From: Streptomyces olivoverticillatus
Lineage (GTDB): Bacteria > Actinomycetota > Actinomycetes > Streptomycetales > Streptomycetaceae
Direction: 5' to 3'
Assembly: GCF_014203555.1 (NCBI RefSeq)
Contig: NZ_JACHJH010000004.1
Coordinates: 124,001 to 188,000 of the forward strand
DNA length: 64,000 nt
Below are positions 8,939 to 16,323 of the stretch, one piece after another. Position numbers and translations under genes: made by a program. Every line of letters begins with the position of its first letter. Position 1 is the first letter of the stretch. Under the pieces are notes generated by a model. It was not told the origin of the DNA. It was given only the letters and a program-made list of their open reading frames with translations, and ran no database searches.

Positions 8939-10513
8939 ATGAGCATCGTCGACGACAGTGAGGCGAATGTGCGGCGCCGTGTCGCGGAGCTTGCCGGGAT
9001 ACGGGAGAAGGTGCGGCGCGGGCCCGGCGCCCGGGCGACCGAGGCGCAGCTGGCCAAGGGCAAGCTGACGGTGCGGGAGCGGATCGGACTGCTCCTCGAC
9101 GAAGGGTCGTTCACGGAGATCGAGGGGCTGCGGCGGCACCGGGCCACCGGTTTCGGGCTGGAGGACAAGCGGCCGTACACGGACGGCGTGGTCACCGGCT
9201 GGGGCACCGTGTACGGGCGGACGGTCTTCGTCTACGCCCACGACTTCCGGATCTTCGGCGGGGCACTGGGCGAGGCCCACGCCTCGAAGATCCACAAGGT
9301 GATGGACCTGGCGGAGGCGGCGGGCGCCCCGCTTGTGGGGCTGTGCGACGGGGCCGGCGCCCGGATCCAGGAGGGGATCACGGCGCTCGCGGGCTACGGC
9401 GGGATCTTCCGCCGCAACGTGCGCAACTCGGGGGTGATCCCGCAGATCAGCGTGGTGCTGGGGCCGTGCGCGGGCGGCGCTGCCTACTCCCCGGCGCTGA
9501 CGGACTTCGTGTTCATGGTGCGGGGCACCGCGCAGATGTTCATCACGGGCCCGGACGTGGTGCAGGCGGTCACCGGCGAGGAGATCACGCACGAGGCGCT
9601 GGGCGGCGCGGACGCGCACGCCGGGGTGTCCGGGGTGGCGAGCGGCGCGTACGCCGACGAGGAGAGCTGCCTGGACGACGTCCGCTACCTGCTCTCCCTG
9701 CTGCCGTCCAACAACCGTGAACTCCCGCCCCACGAGCCCTCGTCCGACCCGGTGGACCGGCGCACCGAGCGGCTGCTGGACCTGGTGCCCGCCGACCCCT
9801 CCCGCGCCTACGACATGCGCCGGGTGCTCGAAGAGGTCGTCGACGACGGGGAGTTCTTCGAGATCCAGCCGGCCTGGGCGACCAATGTGATCTGCGCACT
9901 GACCCGGCTGGACGGGCACGTCGTGGGCGTCGTCGCCAACCAGCCCGCCTCACTGGCCGGAGTGCTGGACATCGATGCGGCCCAGAAGGCGAGCCGCTTC
10001 GTGCAGACCTGCGACGCGTTCAGCATTCCGCTGGTGACGCTGGTGGACGTGCCGGGCTTCCTGCCAGGGGTGGCGCAGGAGCACGGCGGCATCATCCGGC
10101 ACGGTGCCAAGCTGCTCTACGCCTACTGCGACGCGACCGTGCCGCGCGTGCAGCTCATCCTGCGCAAGGCCTACGGCGGCGCCTACATCGTGATGGACTC
10201 CCGGTCCATCGGCGCGGACGTCTCGCTGGCCTGGCCGACCAACGAGATCGCGGTGATGGGTGCCGAGGGCGCGGCCAATGTCATTTTCCGCCGGGAGATC
10301 GCGGCCGCCGAGGACCCCGGCGCGGTGCGGGCGCAGAAGGTCAAGGAGTACCGCAACGAGCTGATGCACCCGTACTACGCGGCCGAGCGGGGCCTGGTCG
10401 ACGACGTCATCGACCCGGCCGAGACCCGCTCCCGGCTGATCGGCGCGCTGGCGATGCTGCGGTCCAAGGACGCGCCGGTGCCCAGCCGCAAGCACGGCAA
10501 CCCGCCGCAGTGA
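8939..10513 (+). CDS. Acyl-CoA carboxylase beta (carboxyltransferase) subunit
   Basis: The 524-residue protein has the two crotonase-like halves of a biotin-dependent carboxyltransferase. These include the N-half oxyanion-hole region (GLCDGAGARIQEG, GPCAGGAAYSPAL) and the C-half (DVPGFLPGVAQEHGGIIRHGAKLLYAY, KAYGGAYIVMDS). It would transfer carboxylate from carboxybiotin to acetyl- or propionyl-CoA with an alpha and often an epsilon subunit, neither of which is encoded nearby. The sequence is of PccB/AccD type, and the acyl specificity cannot be fixed by eye. A GAAAGG ribosome site precedes the ATG. Confidence 0.95.
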   Translation: MSIVDDSEANVRRRVAELAGIREKVRRGPGARATEAQLAKGKLTVRERIGLLLDEGSFTEIEGLRRHRATGFGLEDKRPYTDGVVTGWGTVYGRTVFVYAHDFRIFGGALGEAHASKIHKVMDLAEAAGAPLVGLCDGAGARIQEGITALAGYGGIFRRNVRNSGVIPQISVVLGPCAGGAAYSPALTDFVFMVRGTAQMFITGPDVVQAVTGEEITHEALGGADAHAGVSGVASGAYADEESCLDDVRYLLSLLPSNNRELPPHEPSSDPVDRRTERLLDLVPADPSRAYDMRRVLEEVVDDGEFFEIQPAWATNVICALTRLDGHVVGVVANQPASLAGVLDIDAAQKASRFVQTCDAFSIPLVTLVDVPGFLPGVAQEHGGIIRHGAKLLYAYCDATVPRVQLILRKAYGGAYIVMDSRSIGADVSLAWPTNEIAVMGAEGAANVIFRREIAAAEDPGAVRAQKVKEYRNELMHPYYAAERGLVDDVIDPAETRSRLIGALAMLRSKDAPVPSRKHGNPPQ

Positions 10514-10523
10514 GCGCTGCCGC

Positions 10524-11210
10524 TCACTCCTCCTCGGAGGGCGGTTCCTCGTAGGGCGCTTCCTCGGCCAGCCGCTCGCCGATGTCGTCGGCCCACTCCT
10601 GGGCCCAGCGGCGCAGTCCGGCAATCTGGGTTTCGTCGAGCCCATAGTCGATGAACTCGCGGTCGTCCATCCATTCCGCTCCCTCCAGCCGTGCTCGGAG
10701 GTCCGCAAGGTCGAAGCCGCCCCACGCGTGCCGTTGCCCGTACTCCTCCAACTCGGTATGGGACCAACGCGCGGAGGCGGCATGGGCATCGATGAGATCT
10801 CGGGCTACACCCCGCTCGGCCAGGGCCACCATCTTCGCGGCGATGACATCCTCTACGGGCAGCACCGGACCGTACACGGTCTGCAAGGGCGCACCGCTCA
10901 TCGTCTGCTTGAGGATGTCGACCTCGCAGTCCTCGCAGGTGGCCGGGTCGGTCACCATGAAGCGAGCCGACAGCGCATCGAGTTCCAGCTGCGCGATGTG
11001 CCAGCCACGCGCTTCCAGCCCCGCTCGCAGGGACGAAGCGACGTCCGACAACTGCGCAGATGTGTCCGTAGCGACGTCCAGATCGCGGCTGACACGGTCA
11101 ACCAGGCCATGAGCTTGCACCGCATAGCCGCCGGTGAGCACGAGCGGATACGGAGTACCCACAGCGATCACGTCGGCAAGAAGCCGCCGATGCAACTCGG
11201 GGATCTTCAC
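10524..11210 (-). CDS. AbiEii-like nucleotidyltransferase (probable type IV toxin)
   Basis: The 228-residue protein carries the nucleotidyltransferase fold signature of AbiEii/AbiGii toxins: LTGGYAVQAHG (residues 25-35) followed by the acidic pair in SRDLDVAT (Asp43, Asp45). Later come a Lys and the 'RGVARDLIDAHA' helix that resembles the family's KDLYD motif. It ends in an acidic EEPPSEEE tail. The GTG start overlaps the TGA of the upstream small gene by four bases, so the pair is translationally coupled as in toxin-antitoxin operons. Known relatives cause abortive infection or growth arrest; here that is an inference from fold and gene order. Confidence 0.8.
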   Translation of the reverse strand: MKIPELHRRLLADVIAVGTPYPLVLTGGYAVQAHGLVDRVSRDLDVATDTSAQLSDVASSLRAGLEARGWHIAQLELDALSARFMVTDPATCEDCEVDILKQTMSGAPLQTVYGPVLPVEDVIAAKMVALAERGVARDLIDAHAASARWSHTELEEYGQRHAWGGFDLADLRARLEGAEWMDDREFIDYGLDETQIAGLRRWAQEWADDIGERLAEEAPYEEPPSEEE

Positions 11211-11557
11211 GCCGCCTTCTGCTTGCCGTGCGTGGAGAGCTCGGTGAAGGCGCCTTCCCAGACGTCCCGGATATCACGGCTGATCAGTGTCCGCAGCACC
11301 GGCCACAACATCACCAGCAGATCGCGGTTGAGGAACTGGATCAAATCATCGCGCTGTCCCTCGGCCATCACGATGCGGTACAGGCTCATTCGCAGCTTTG
11401 GATGGTCGAGGTCGAAACTGCACAGTCCCGACCAGCAGACGTGAAGCGGCAGATCGACAACGCCGTGGGCGGGGCCGTTGAGGTCCGCGAGAGAATCAGG
11501 GAGGCGTCGCGCAAACTTGGCGCGACGCAGCTCCCGATAGCTTGGCTCAGGCGACAT
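11207..11557 (-). CDS. Putative antitoxin/partner of the AbiEii-like protein
   Basis: This 116-residue protein (MSPEPSYRELRRAKFARRL...) has no recognisable domain. It lacks the winged-helix of classical AbiEi antitoxins but occupies the antitoxin position immediately upstream of, and overlapping, the nucleotidyltransferase gene. It is basic at the N terminus and amphipathic-helical elsewhere. An in-frame extension to 11662 exists, but its composition looks non-coding, so I start at the ATG at 11557. Calling it an antitoxin rests on gene order only. Confidence 0.6.
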   Translation of the reverse strand: MSPEPSYRELRRAKFARRLPDSLADLNGPAHGVVDLPLHVCWSGLCSFDLDHPKLRMSLYRIVMAEGQRDDLIQFLNRDLLVMLWPVLRTLISRDIRDVWEGAFTELSTHGKQKAA

Positions 11558-11588
11558 GCACCCGATTATTCCGCATGAGCCCCCAAAA

Positions 11589-12221
11589 TCAGTGCCCCGG
11601 CCATCCGTCCAGGTGACGGTGCACGGTGACCTCAGGCCGGGTCCCCTTGACTGTGGTAGCACCCGGCTTCGACAGCAGGGCCTTGACCTCCGCGGCCAGC
11701 GCGTCGGCCCGCTGCTTGAGCTGGGTGGCCGGGAGGCGGGAGGCGCCGAGGGCGTCCAGGCGGCGGTGGATGTCGTCGAGCTGCCGCTTGGTGTCCTGGG
11801 TGAGGGCGGCGGGGTGCGCGGTGGAGAGGACGAACTGGTAGGCGCCCGCCAGCGTCTGGCACCCGGTGCAGTGCTCGTTGACCGCGTGCCCCTCGTTCAC
11901 GGCGTTGAGGTGCACATGGTCGCCCGAGAGGGTCACGATCTGGAAGGACAGCGCCACCGAACGGCAGGCGTCGTCGGCGGTGCAGCCGACGGACTTGGCG
12001 TCGGCGTTGTTGCGCAGGCCGGCGCCCACGACGGTGCCGAACTGGTGGACGGTGAAGCTGTCGCGGTACTGGACGTGGTGCCGGTGGTCGGCGGTGGTGC
12101 GCACGCCGTCGCGGGCGACGACGACGGCCTCGGAGGCCTGGGCGGGGCCCGCGGTGGCGGCGGTGGCCACCCCGGCGGCCAGCAGGCCGATCCTCAGCAG
12201 ACAGCGGGACGTGGGGTTCAT
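11589..12221 (-). CDS. Secreted protein downstream of the peptide/M50 locus
   Basis: The 210-residue protein has a clear Sec signal peptide (hydrophobic stretch ending in AGPAQA-SEA, about residue 29). The mature domain contains a paired-Cys region (GCTADDAC) and a second pair (EHCTGC), followed by a predicted helical C-terminal third. No family name is recognised. It has a strong ribosome site (AGGAGG) and lies 163 bp downstream of the M50 gene in the same direction, so it may be the last gene of that transcription unit or have its own promoter. The cysteines suggest an extracellular disulfide-stabilised fold. Confidence 0.75.
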   Translation of the reverse strand: MNPTSRCLLRIGLLAAGVATAATAGPAQASEAVVVARDGVRTTADHRHHVQYRDSFTVHQFGTVVGAGLRNNADAKSVGCTADDACRSVALSFQIVTLSGDHVHLNAVNEGHAVNEHCTGCQTLAGAYQFVLSTAHPAALTQDTKRQLDDIHRRLDALGASRLPATQLKQRADALAAEVKALLSKPGATTVKGTRPEVTVHRHLDGWPGH

Positions 12222-12333
12222 GGGATTCCTCCTGTGAAATCTGTGACGGCTGTGAGCGCCGTAAGGCTGTGAATGCCGTAAAGGCGGTGAAGGGCCCGCG
12301 GTGGCGGCCGGTGCGCCGGCTCACCGCGAAGCG

Positions 12334-12365
12334 CGACGTGCGATCACTGACGACGTGCGATCACT
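12334..12365. repeat. 15-bp direct repeat upstream of the secreted-protein gene
   Basis: CGACGTGCGATCACT occurs at 12334-12348 and 12351-12365, two bases apart (period 17), just beyond the M50 stop codon. It could be a regulatory site for the secreted-protein gene or slippage debris. Confidence 0.5.
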
Positions 12366-12384
12366 TACACGGACAGGCTGGTGA

Positions 12385-14439
12385 TCACGGTGTCGGTTTG
12401 GCCGGCGGCAGGGTGGGCGCCGGGGAAGGCGGCGGCCCGGGGGCGGTCGCCGTGGGTGGGGGCGTGGAGGCCGCGGGCGGGGCGGGCGGCGAGGCGGGCG
12501 GCGCGGGCGTGGAGGCCGCGGGCGCCGGCTTGGAGGGCACGGCGGGCGGTACGGCCACGGGCGCGGGCACCGGGGCGGAGGGCTTGGGGGCCGCCGTGTG
12601 CCCGGCGCCGGGCGCCGTGGGCGCCGCGGTGGGTGCGGCGGAGGGCGGCGGGGAGGGCAGGCCGGGCTGGGCGGGCGGGGTGCGCCACGGCAGCGGCGTC
12701 GCGGCCGGGAGGGCGCCGTCGGGGACCGGGGAGCCCGGCTTGTGTCCTTGGGCCGGGTCGAGGCCGGGCAGCGCGGCGTGGTCCGGCACCTGGGGCGCCG
12801 GGTCCACGTTGGGCTGCAGGATCGGGGCGATCGGCGGCGCGGGCGGCAGCGGCTTGGGCGTGACGCCGCTGGTCCAGGCGAGCGCAAGGGTCGTCACCAC
12901 GCCGGTCACGGCCAGGACGAGCGCGATCCGCAGCCGCGGCCGCTCGGCCGTGGCCCGCAGGGCGTTGCGCCCGAGCCGACCGGTGAGCCGGATCGACAGG
13001 TACGTCATGCCCGCCAGCGGGAAGATCAGCATCATGCTGCCGAGCACACCGGCGAGCCCGCTGGCCACCGCTCCGTCGGCGAACGCCTCGTAGGTGCCGG
13101 CGAGTTGCCCGGTGAGCGAGCGGATGCCGGTGGCGACCAGGCGGGGCAGGTTCCACAGCGCGTAGCAGAGGTCGCCGACGAGCAGCGGGACCATGGTCAG
13201 CACCCAGGTGGTGACGATGACCCGCGTGGAGCGCTTGAGGTCGGCGACCGCGGGATCGGTGGGCCGCCAGGGCAGCATGGACAGCAGAATCGGTTTGATC
13301 TTGCCGTAGAGGTCCGGCACCCCGGCGAGGTCGCCGAGGATGAAGTAGCCGTCCAGGCGGACGGCGGGCATCAGCTGTTCGAGGACCTCGAAGTGGCCGA
13401 GGTAGACGGCGCTGAGCAGGAAGGGCTGTCCGGTGGCGAAGTAGGCGCCGGTCAGGAGCAGCATGAAGACGACGTTGAAGTAGACGCCGCCGAGGTCGGT
13501 GCGGATGCGGCCGGCGCGGCCGATCCGGTAGACGTCGGTGACGTCGGTGTACATGGACGGCCAGATCAGGAAGAGGCCGCAGCCGATGCAGCCGGGATGC
13601 GCCCCGCCGTATCTGCACGCCGAGGCGTGCCCGAACTCGTGGAAGACCAGCGAGGCCACGGTCAGCGCGAACACGGCGAGCAGCAGCAACGGCTGGTCCA
13701 GCACGTGCAGTACGGGCGTCATCGCGCCGTAGAAGCCGAACAGCCAGGTGTCCATGGCGACGGCGAGCAGCAGGACGAGCACCACGACCGCCGGCCGGTG
13801 CAGCCAGGCCAGCGAGCGCGCGATGACGGCCACCTTGCGCTCGTTGAAGACGACGCGGTGGCCCTTGAGGCTGAGCAGCAGGTCGGAGCGGGGTCCGTCG
13901 ACCTCGTCGTCCTCCTGCCCGTCGGGCACGGTGACGCCGAGCGGGTCGAGCTTGTGCTCCACCAGGTAGGCAACGTTCTCGGCGCTGACCTCGCGGCCGA
14001 ATCCGGCGCTGACCTCGCGGGCGACGGCGGCCATGTCGCGGACGCCGTCGATGGCGGACGCGGTCAGGTGGAGCAGCCGGGAGAGCTGCACCACCTGACC
14101 GTCGCCGCGCCGGGCGATGTACTTGGGCTCGGTGAACCCCGAGCCCTGGTACTCGCCGTGCAGCCGCAGTCCCGCGCTGAGCCGTGGGACGAGGGCCCCG
14201 GCGGGCTGTGACTGCGGTACGGGCTGCCGTACCACCGGCAGCTCCAGGGTCTCGGCATCCCCCTCCCCGTACATCTCCGGGAACGAGACGTACGGGAATC
14301 CGCCGGGCCCCGGCACCGGGGCGCCCGTGCCGCCCCCTGTCCGGACGTCTGGGTCCGCCCCGGTGCCGACCATGACGGTCGCGGTGTCGCCCCTGCGATG
14401 GCGGCTGCGGCCGGCCTCGTGGTCTCCGACCACCGTCAT
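12385..14439 (-). CDS. Membrane M50-type zinc metallopeptidase with PqqD-like domain
   Basis: The 684-residue protein has four parts. A low-complexity N-terminus (about 1-90) comes first. A domain of about 70 residues follows (about 100-170; VVQLSRLLHLTASAIDG... VAYLVEHKLDPLG) that resembles PqqD-like peptide-recognition domains. A multi-spanning membrane core carries the site-2-protease motif HEFGH (residues 267-271) and the second metal motif MPAVRLDGYF (357-366). A Pro/Ala-rich tail of about 170 residues closes it. It is predicted to cleave a peptide in or near the membrane. The gene sits directly downstream of two precursor-like peptide genes in the same direction, and a strong GGGGAGGA ribosome site precedes the ATG. 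The HEXXH and LDG motifs are intact. Confidence 0.85.
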   Translation of the reverse strand: MTVVGDHEAGRSRHRRGDTATVMVGTGADPDVRTGGGTGAPVPGPGGFPYVSFPEMYGEGDAETLELPVVRQPVPQSQPAGALVPRLSAGLRLHGEYQGSGFTEPKYIARRGDGQVVQLSRLLHLTASAIDGVRDMAAVAREVSAGFGREVSAENVAYLVEHKLDPLGVTVPDGQEDDEVDGPRSDLLLSLKGHRVVFNERKVAVIARSLAWLHRPAVVVLVLLLAVAMDTWLFGFYGAMTPVLHVLDQPLLLLAVFALTVASLVFHEFGHASACRYGGAHPGCIGCGLFLIWPSMYTDVTDVYRIGRAGRIRTDLGGVYFNVVFMLLLTGAYFATGQPFLLSAVYLGHFEVLEQLMPAVRLDGYFILGDLAGVPDLYGKIKPILLSMLPWRPTDPAVADLKRSTRVIVTTWVLTMVPLLVGDLCYALWNLPRLVATGIRSLTGQLAGTYEAFADGAVASGLAGVLGSMMLIFPLAGMTYLSIRLTGRLGRNALRATAERPRLRIALVLAVTGVVTTLALAWTSGVTPKPLPPAPPIAPILQPNVDPAPQVPDHAALPGLDPAQGHKPGSPVPDGALPAATPLPWRTPPAQPGLPSPPPSAAPTAAPTAPGAGHTAAPKPSAPVPAPVAVPPAVPSKPAPAASTPAPPASPPAPPAASTPPPTATAPGPPPSPAPTLPPAKPTP

Positions 14440-14480
14440 CTGCTTCCTCCCCCTCGGCGAACCGTCCCCTGTTTCCCCCC

Positions 14481-14519
14481 TCGGCGGACCGCGCCCTTCC
14501 CCCTGGCCCGGTCCGCCGA
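14481..14519 (-). terminator. Hairpin between peptide 1 and the M50 gene (possible attenuator)
   Basis: Ten-base arms TCGGCGGACC and GGTCCGCCGA enclose a 19-base loop between the second peptide gene and the metallopeptidase. Partial terminators at this place are common in peptide operons, where they keep precursor transcripts in excess over processing enzymes. Confidence 0.5.
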
Positions 14520-14563
14520 CCGCGTGGGCCGTGCTGTGACGCCCCCTGCCGGGCGCCGGGGTG

Positions 14564-14782
14564 TTACTGCTTGATGCTGATCGCCTGGGTGGCCTCGGAC
14601 TGCGCGACGGCGAAGGGGGAGTCGGTGTTGGCGGCCAGCGACTCGTTGTGGGCGGAGACGTGGGCGACGTGCTTGGTGACGTTCGTCGTCCGGGTGAAGC
14701 TGAACTTCAGCTTCCCCAGCGCCTCGCGACCGGGCAGCAGCTCGGCGGACTCGGCTTCGAGCTCGTTCGGGTTCATGCTCAT
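14564..14782 (-). CDS. Precursor-like peptide 1 (72 aa)
   Basis: This small acidic-then-basic peptide begins MSMNPNELEAESAELLPGRE. Its first two thirds are nearly identical to peptide 2, including ELLPGREALG and KLKFSFTRTT. The C-terminal 24 residues diverge and alternate small or aliphatic with polar residues (SPFAVAQSEATQAISIKQ), ending in Gln. A conserved leader plus variable tail, tandem duplication and an adjacent M50/PqqD-like protein suggest a ribosomally made, processed peptide. It contains no Cys and few Ser/Thr for lanthionine chemistry. An AAAGG ribosome site lies seven bases before the ATG. Confidence 0.8.
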   Translation of the reverse strand: MSMNPNELEAESAELLPGREALGKLKFSFTRTTNVTKHVAHVSAHNESLAANTDSPFAVAQSEATQAISIKQ

Positions 14783-14819
14783 GGCAGTGCCTTTCAACTC
14801 GGCGGAACGGAAGAGACGG

Positions 14820-14839
14820 GGCGCGGCGAGTGCCGCGCC
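14820..14839 (-). terminator. Hairpin between the two peptide genes
   Basis: GGCGCGGC and GCCGCGCC (8 bp, four-base loop GAGT) lie between the stop of peptide 2 and the start of peptide 1. It may modulate read-through or stabilise the 5' transcript; it is short and GC-only. Confidence 0.4.
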
Positions 14840-14850
14840 GCGAGGGCTGG

Positions 14851-15066
14851 TTACTGCTGGATGGCGATCGACTGGGAGGCCTGCGACTGCGCGACGGCCT
14901 CCGGCGAGCAGATGTTGGCCGCGGCCGACTCGTTGTGGGCGGAGACGTGGGCGACATGCTTGGTGACGTTCGTCGTCCGGGTGAAGCTGAACTTCAGCTT
15001 CCCCAGCGCCTCGCGGCCGGGCAGCAGTTCGGCGGACTCGGCCTCGAGCTCGTTGACGTCGAGCAT
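14851..15066 (-). CDS. Precursor-like peptide 2 (71 aa)
   Basis: This paralog of the downstream peptide is the first gene of the unit. The stretch from NELEAESAELLPGREALG through VAHVSAHNES is identical between the two. The tail differs (AAANICSPEAVAQSQASQ, then SIAIQQ) and contains a single Cys. A strong GGAGGGGG ribosome site precedes the ATG. The near-identical leader and faster-changing tail fit a leader/core peptide organisation. Confidence 0.8.
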   Translation of the reverse strand: MLDVNELEAESAELLPGREALGKLKFSFTRTTNVTKHVAHVSAHNESAAANICSPEAVAQSQASQSIAIQQ

Positions 15067-15135
15067 GGTGGTTCCCCCTCCGGGAAGGTGGTGCACGGTG
15101 TGCGCATTCGGGTACGGGCAGGACCCCCCGGCCCG

Positions 15136-15176
15136 CGTCCGATGCGGTCGGACGAGCTGTCCAACGAGATTGGACA
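15136..15176. promoter_or_regulatory. Two tandem inverted repeats, probable XRE operators
   Basis: CGTCCGA-N5-TCGGACG (15136-15154) and TGTCCAA-N5-TTGGACA (15158-15176) are both perfect seven-base inverted repeats with the same five-base spacer. Their centres are 22 bp apart, about two helical turns. They lie in the 217-bp divergent region between the XRE regulator and the peptide genes, about 70 bp upstream of the peptide start. A dimeric HTH protein binding side by side on one face of the DNA is the natural reading. Confidence 0.75.
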
Positions 15177-15283
15177 CTAGCGGCGTTCGTCGGCACCGCG
15201 CAAGCGGTTCGGTCCACCGCCCGCCGTAGAATCGTTTCCACCCGAGCAGGCCCGAGCCAGCCGAGAGCAGGAAGCGACCGTCA

Positions 15284-15667
15284 GTGGCCAACGCACTGCA
15301 GCAGATCATGAGACAGCGACTGGACCGGCAGGGGTGGTCCTACGGGGACGTCGCTCGCAGAGGCGGCATCCCCCGCTCGACCGTGCACCACCTGGCCACC
15401 ACGGACCGCCTGGTGCGCATGCCCCAGCCCGGCACGCTCGAAGGGCTGGCCAAGGGCCTGGAGCTGCCGCTGGACACCGTGCGCCGGGCCGCGGCCGAGG
15501 CCTGCGGGATCCACCTCTACCCGGCGGCCGAGGAAGCGCCCGAGAGCCACCCCGATCCGGAGGTGGACCTGCTGATCGCCAGTGTGCAGCGGCTCTCCGC
15601 GGACGACCGCAGGCATGTGGCCGCCCTGGTCGAATCCCTGCTCGAACGAGGCCCGAAAGCCGAATGA
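15284..15667 (+). CDS. XRE-family regulator divergent from the peptide genes
   Basis: The 127-residue protein has an N-terminal HTH (WSYGDVARRGGIPRSTVHHL) and a short helical C-terminal part for dimerisation. The GTG at 15284 has an AGGAAG ribosome site. Its divergent position across two matching inverted repeats marks it as the likely regulator of the peptide/M50 unit. Confidence 0.88.
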   Translation: MANALQQIMRQRLDRQGWSYGDVARRGGIPRSTVHHLATTDRLVRMPQPGTLEGLAKGLELPLDTVRRAAAEACGIHLYPAAEEAPESHPDPEVDLLIASVQRLSADDRRHVAALVESLLERGPKAE

Positions 15668-15821
15668 ACTGACGTATCCGGTACGGAAATTCCGTCCCGG
15701 ACGCCCCCGGCGCCACCCCCGGTTCCCGAAACGATCCAATCCCGCGAATATTCCCGATCCGCGCGTAGATCAAGCCTCTCCCGGGCTATCGTCTCGACCT
15801 GCCCGAAGCCAGGGGGAATGT

Positions 15822-16088
15822 GTGCTCGTTGTCAGTGGTGGGTCGACGTCCAACGCCGTGGTGCGCGGTCGCTGCGGGGAATCCGTGGTGCTGCTCTCCG
15901 GCGAGCTGCCCCACGTGCTCACCGATCGAAGCGTCGCCGAACTGCTCGACCTCGCGGCGGCCGTGCTGACCGGCGAGGAAATGGCCATGTTCCGCGACTG
16001 CCTGCGTGAACTGCGCAGCGGCGGGGGCCTGGGCCTGCGCCGCATCGAGGTCGGCGGGGCGGTCCTCACGGTGTACTACGAGGGCTGA
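15822..16088 (+). CDS. Hypothetical 88-aa protein
   Basis: This small acidic protein (VLVVSGGSTSNAVVRGRCGE... VGGAVLTVYYEG) has no recognised domain. It has alternating beta-strand-like segments and a central helix (RSVAELLDLAAAVLTGEEMAMF). The GTG start follows an AGGGGG ribosome site with five-base spacing. Longer in-frame extensions back to 15582 run into the upstream regulator gene and are rejected. Confidence 0.6.
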   Translation: MLVVSGGSTSNAVVRGRCGESVVLLSGELPHVLTDRSVAELLDLAAAVLTGEEMAMFRDCLRELRSGGGLGLRRIEVGGAVLTVYYEG

Positions 16089-16323
16089 CCGCCCCGGCCG
16101 GAGCCGAATTCGCCGGGATTCCACGGCGTTTGCTTCCGCGCACCCCTCCCGCCGAACCGAGCACAGCGAAGCTCGGACGCATATTCGATCGTTCACCTGA
16201 CGGAGTGAGATTAACCGGCTTCACAGTGCACCGGCATTCCTCCGAAAATGACAGGCGGACGTGTCTGAAGTCCTCTTTGCGCAATTCGGCGTCCGGTACA
16301 CACCGGGTATGGAGGTTCGCGAT

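Noticed and set aside
12385-12890. Pro/Ala-rich repeat as a separate gene or repeat element
   Set aside because: It is the disordered tail of the M50 protein in frame and not an independent feature.
14564-15066. Lanthipeptide or thiopeptide precursors
   Set aside because: Peptide 1 has no Cys, peptide 2 has one, and no LanB/LanM, YcaO or radical-SAM gene is present.
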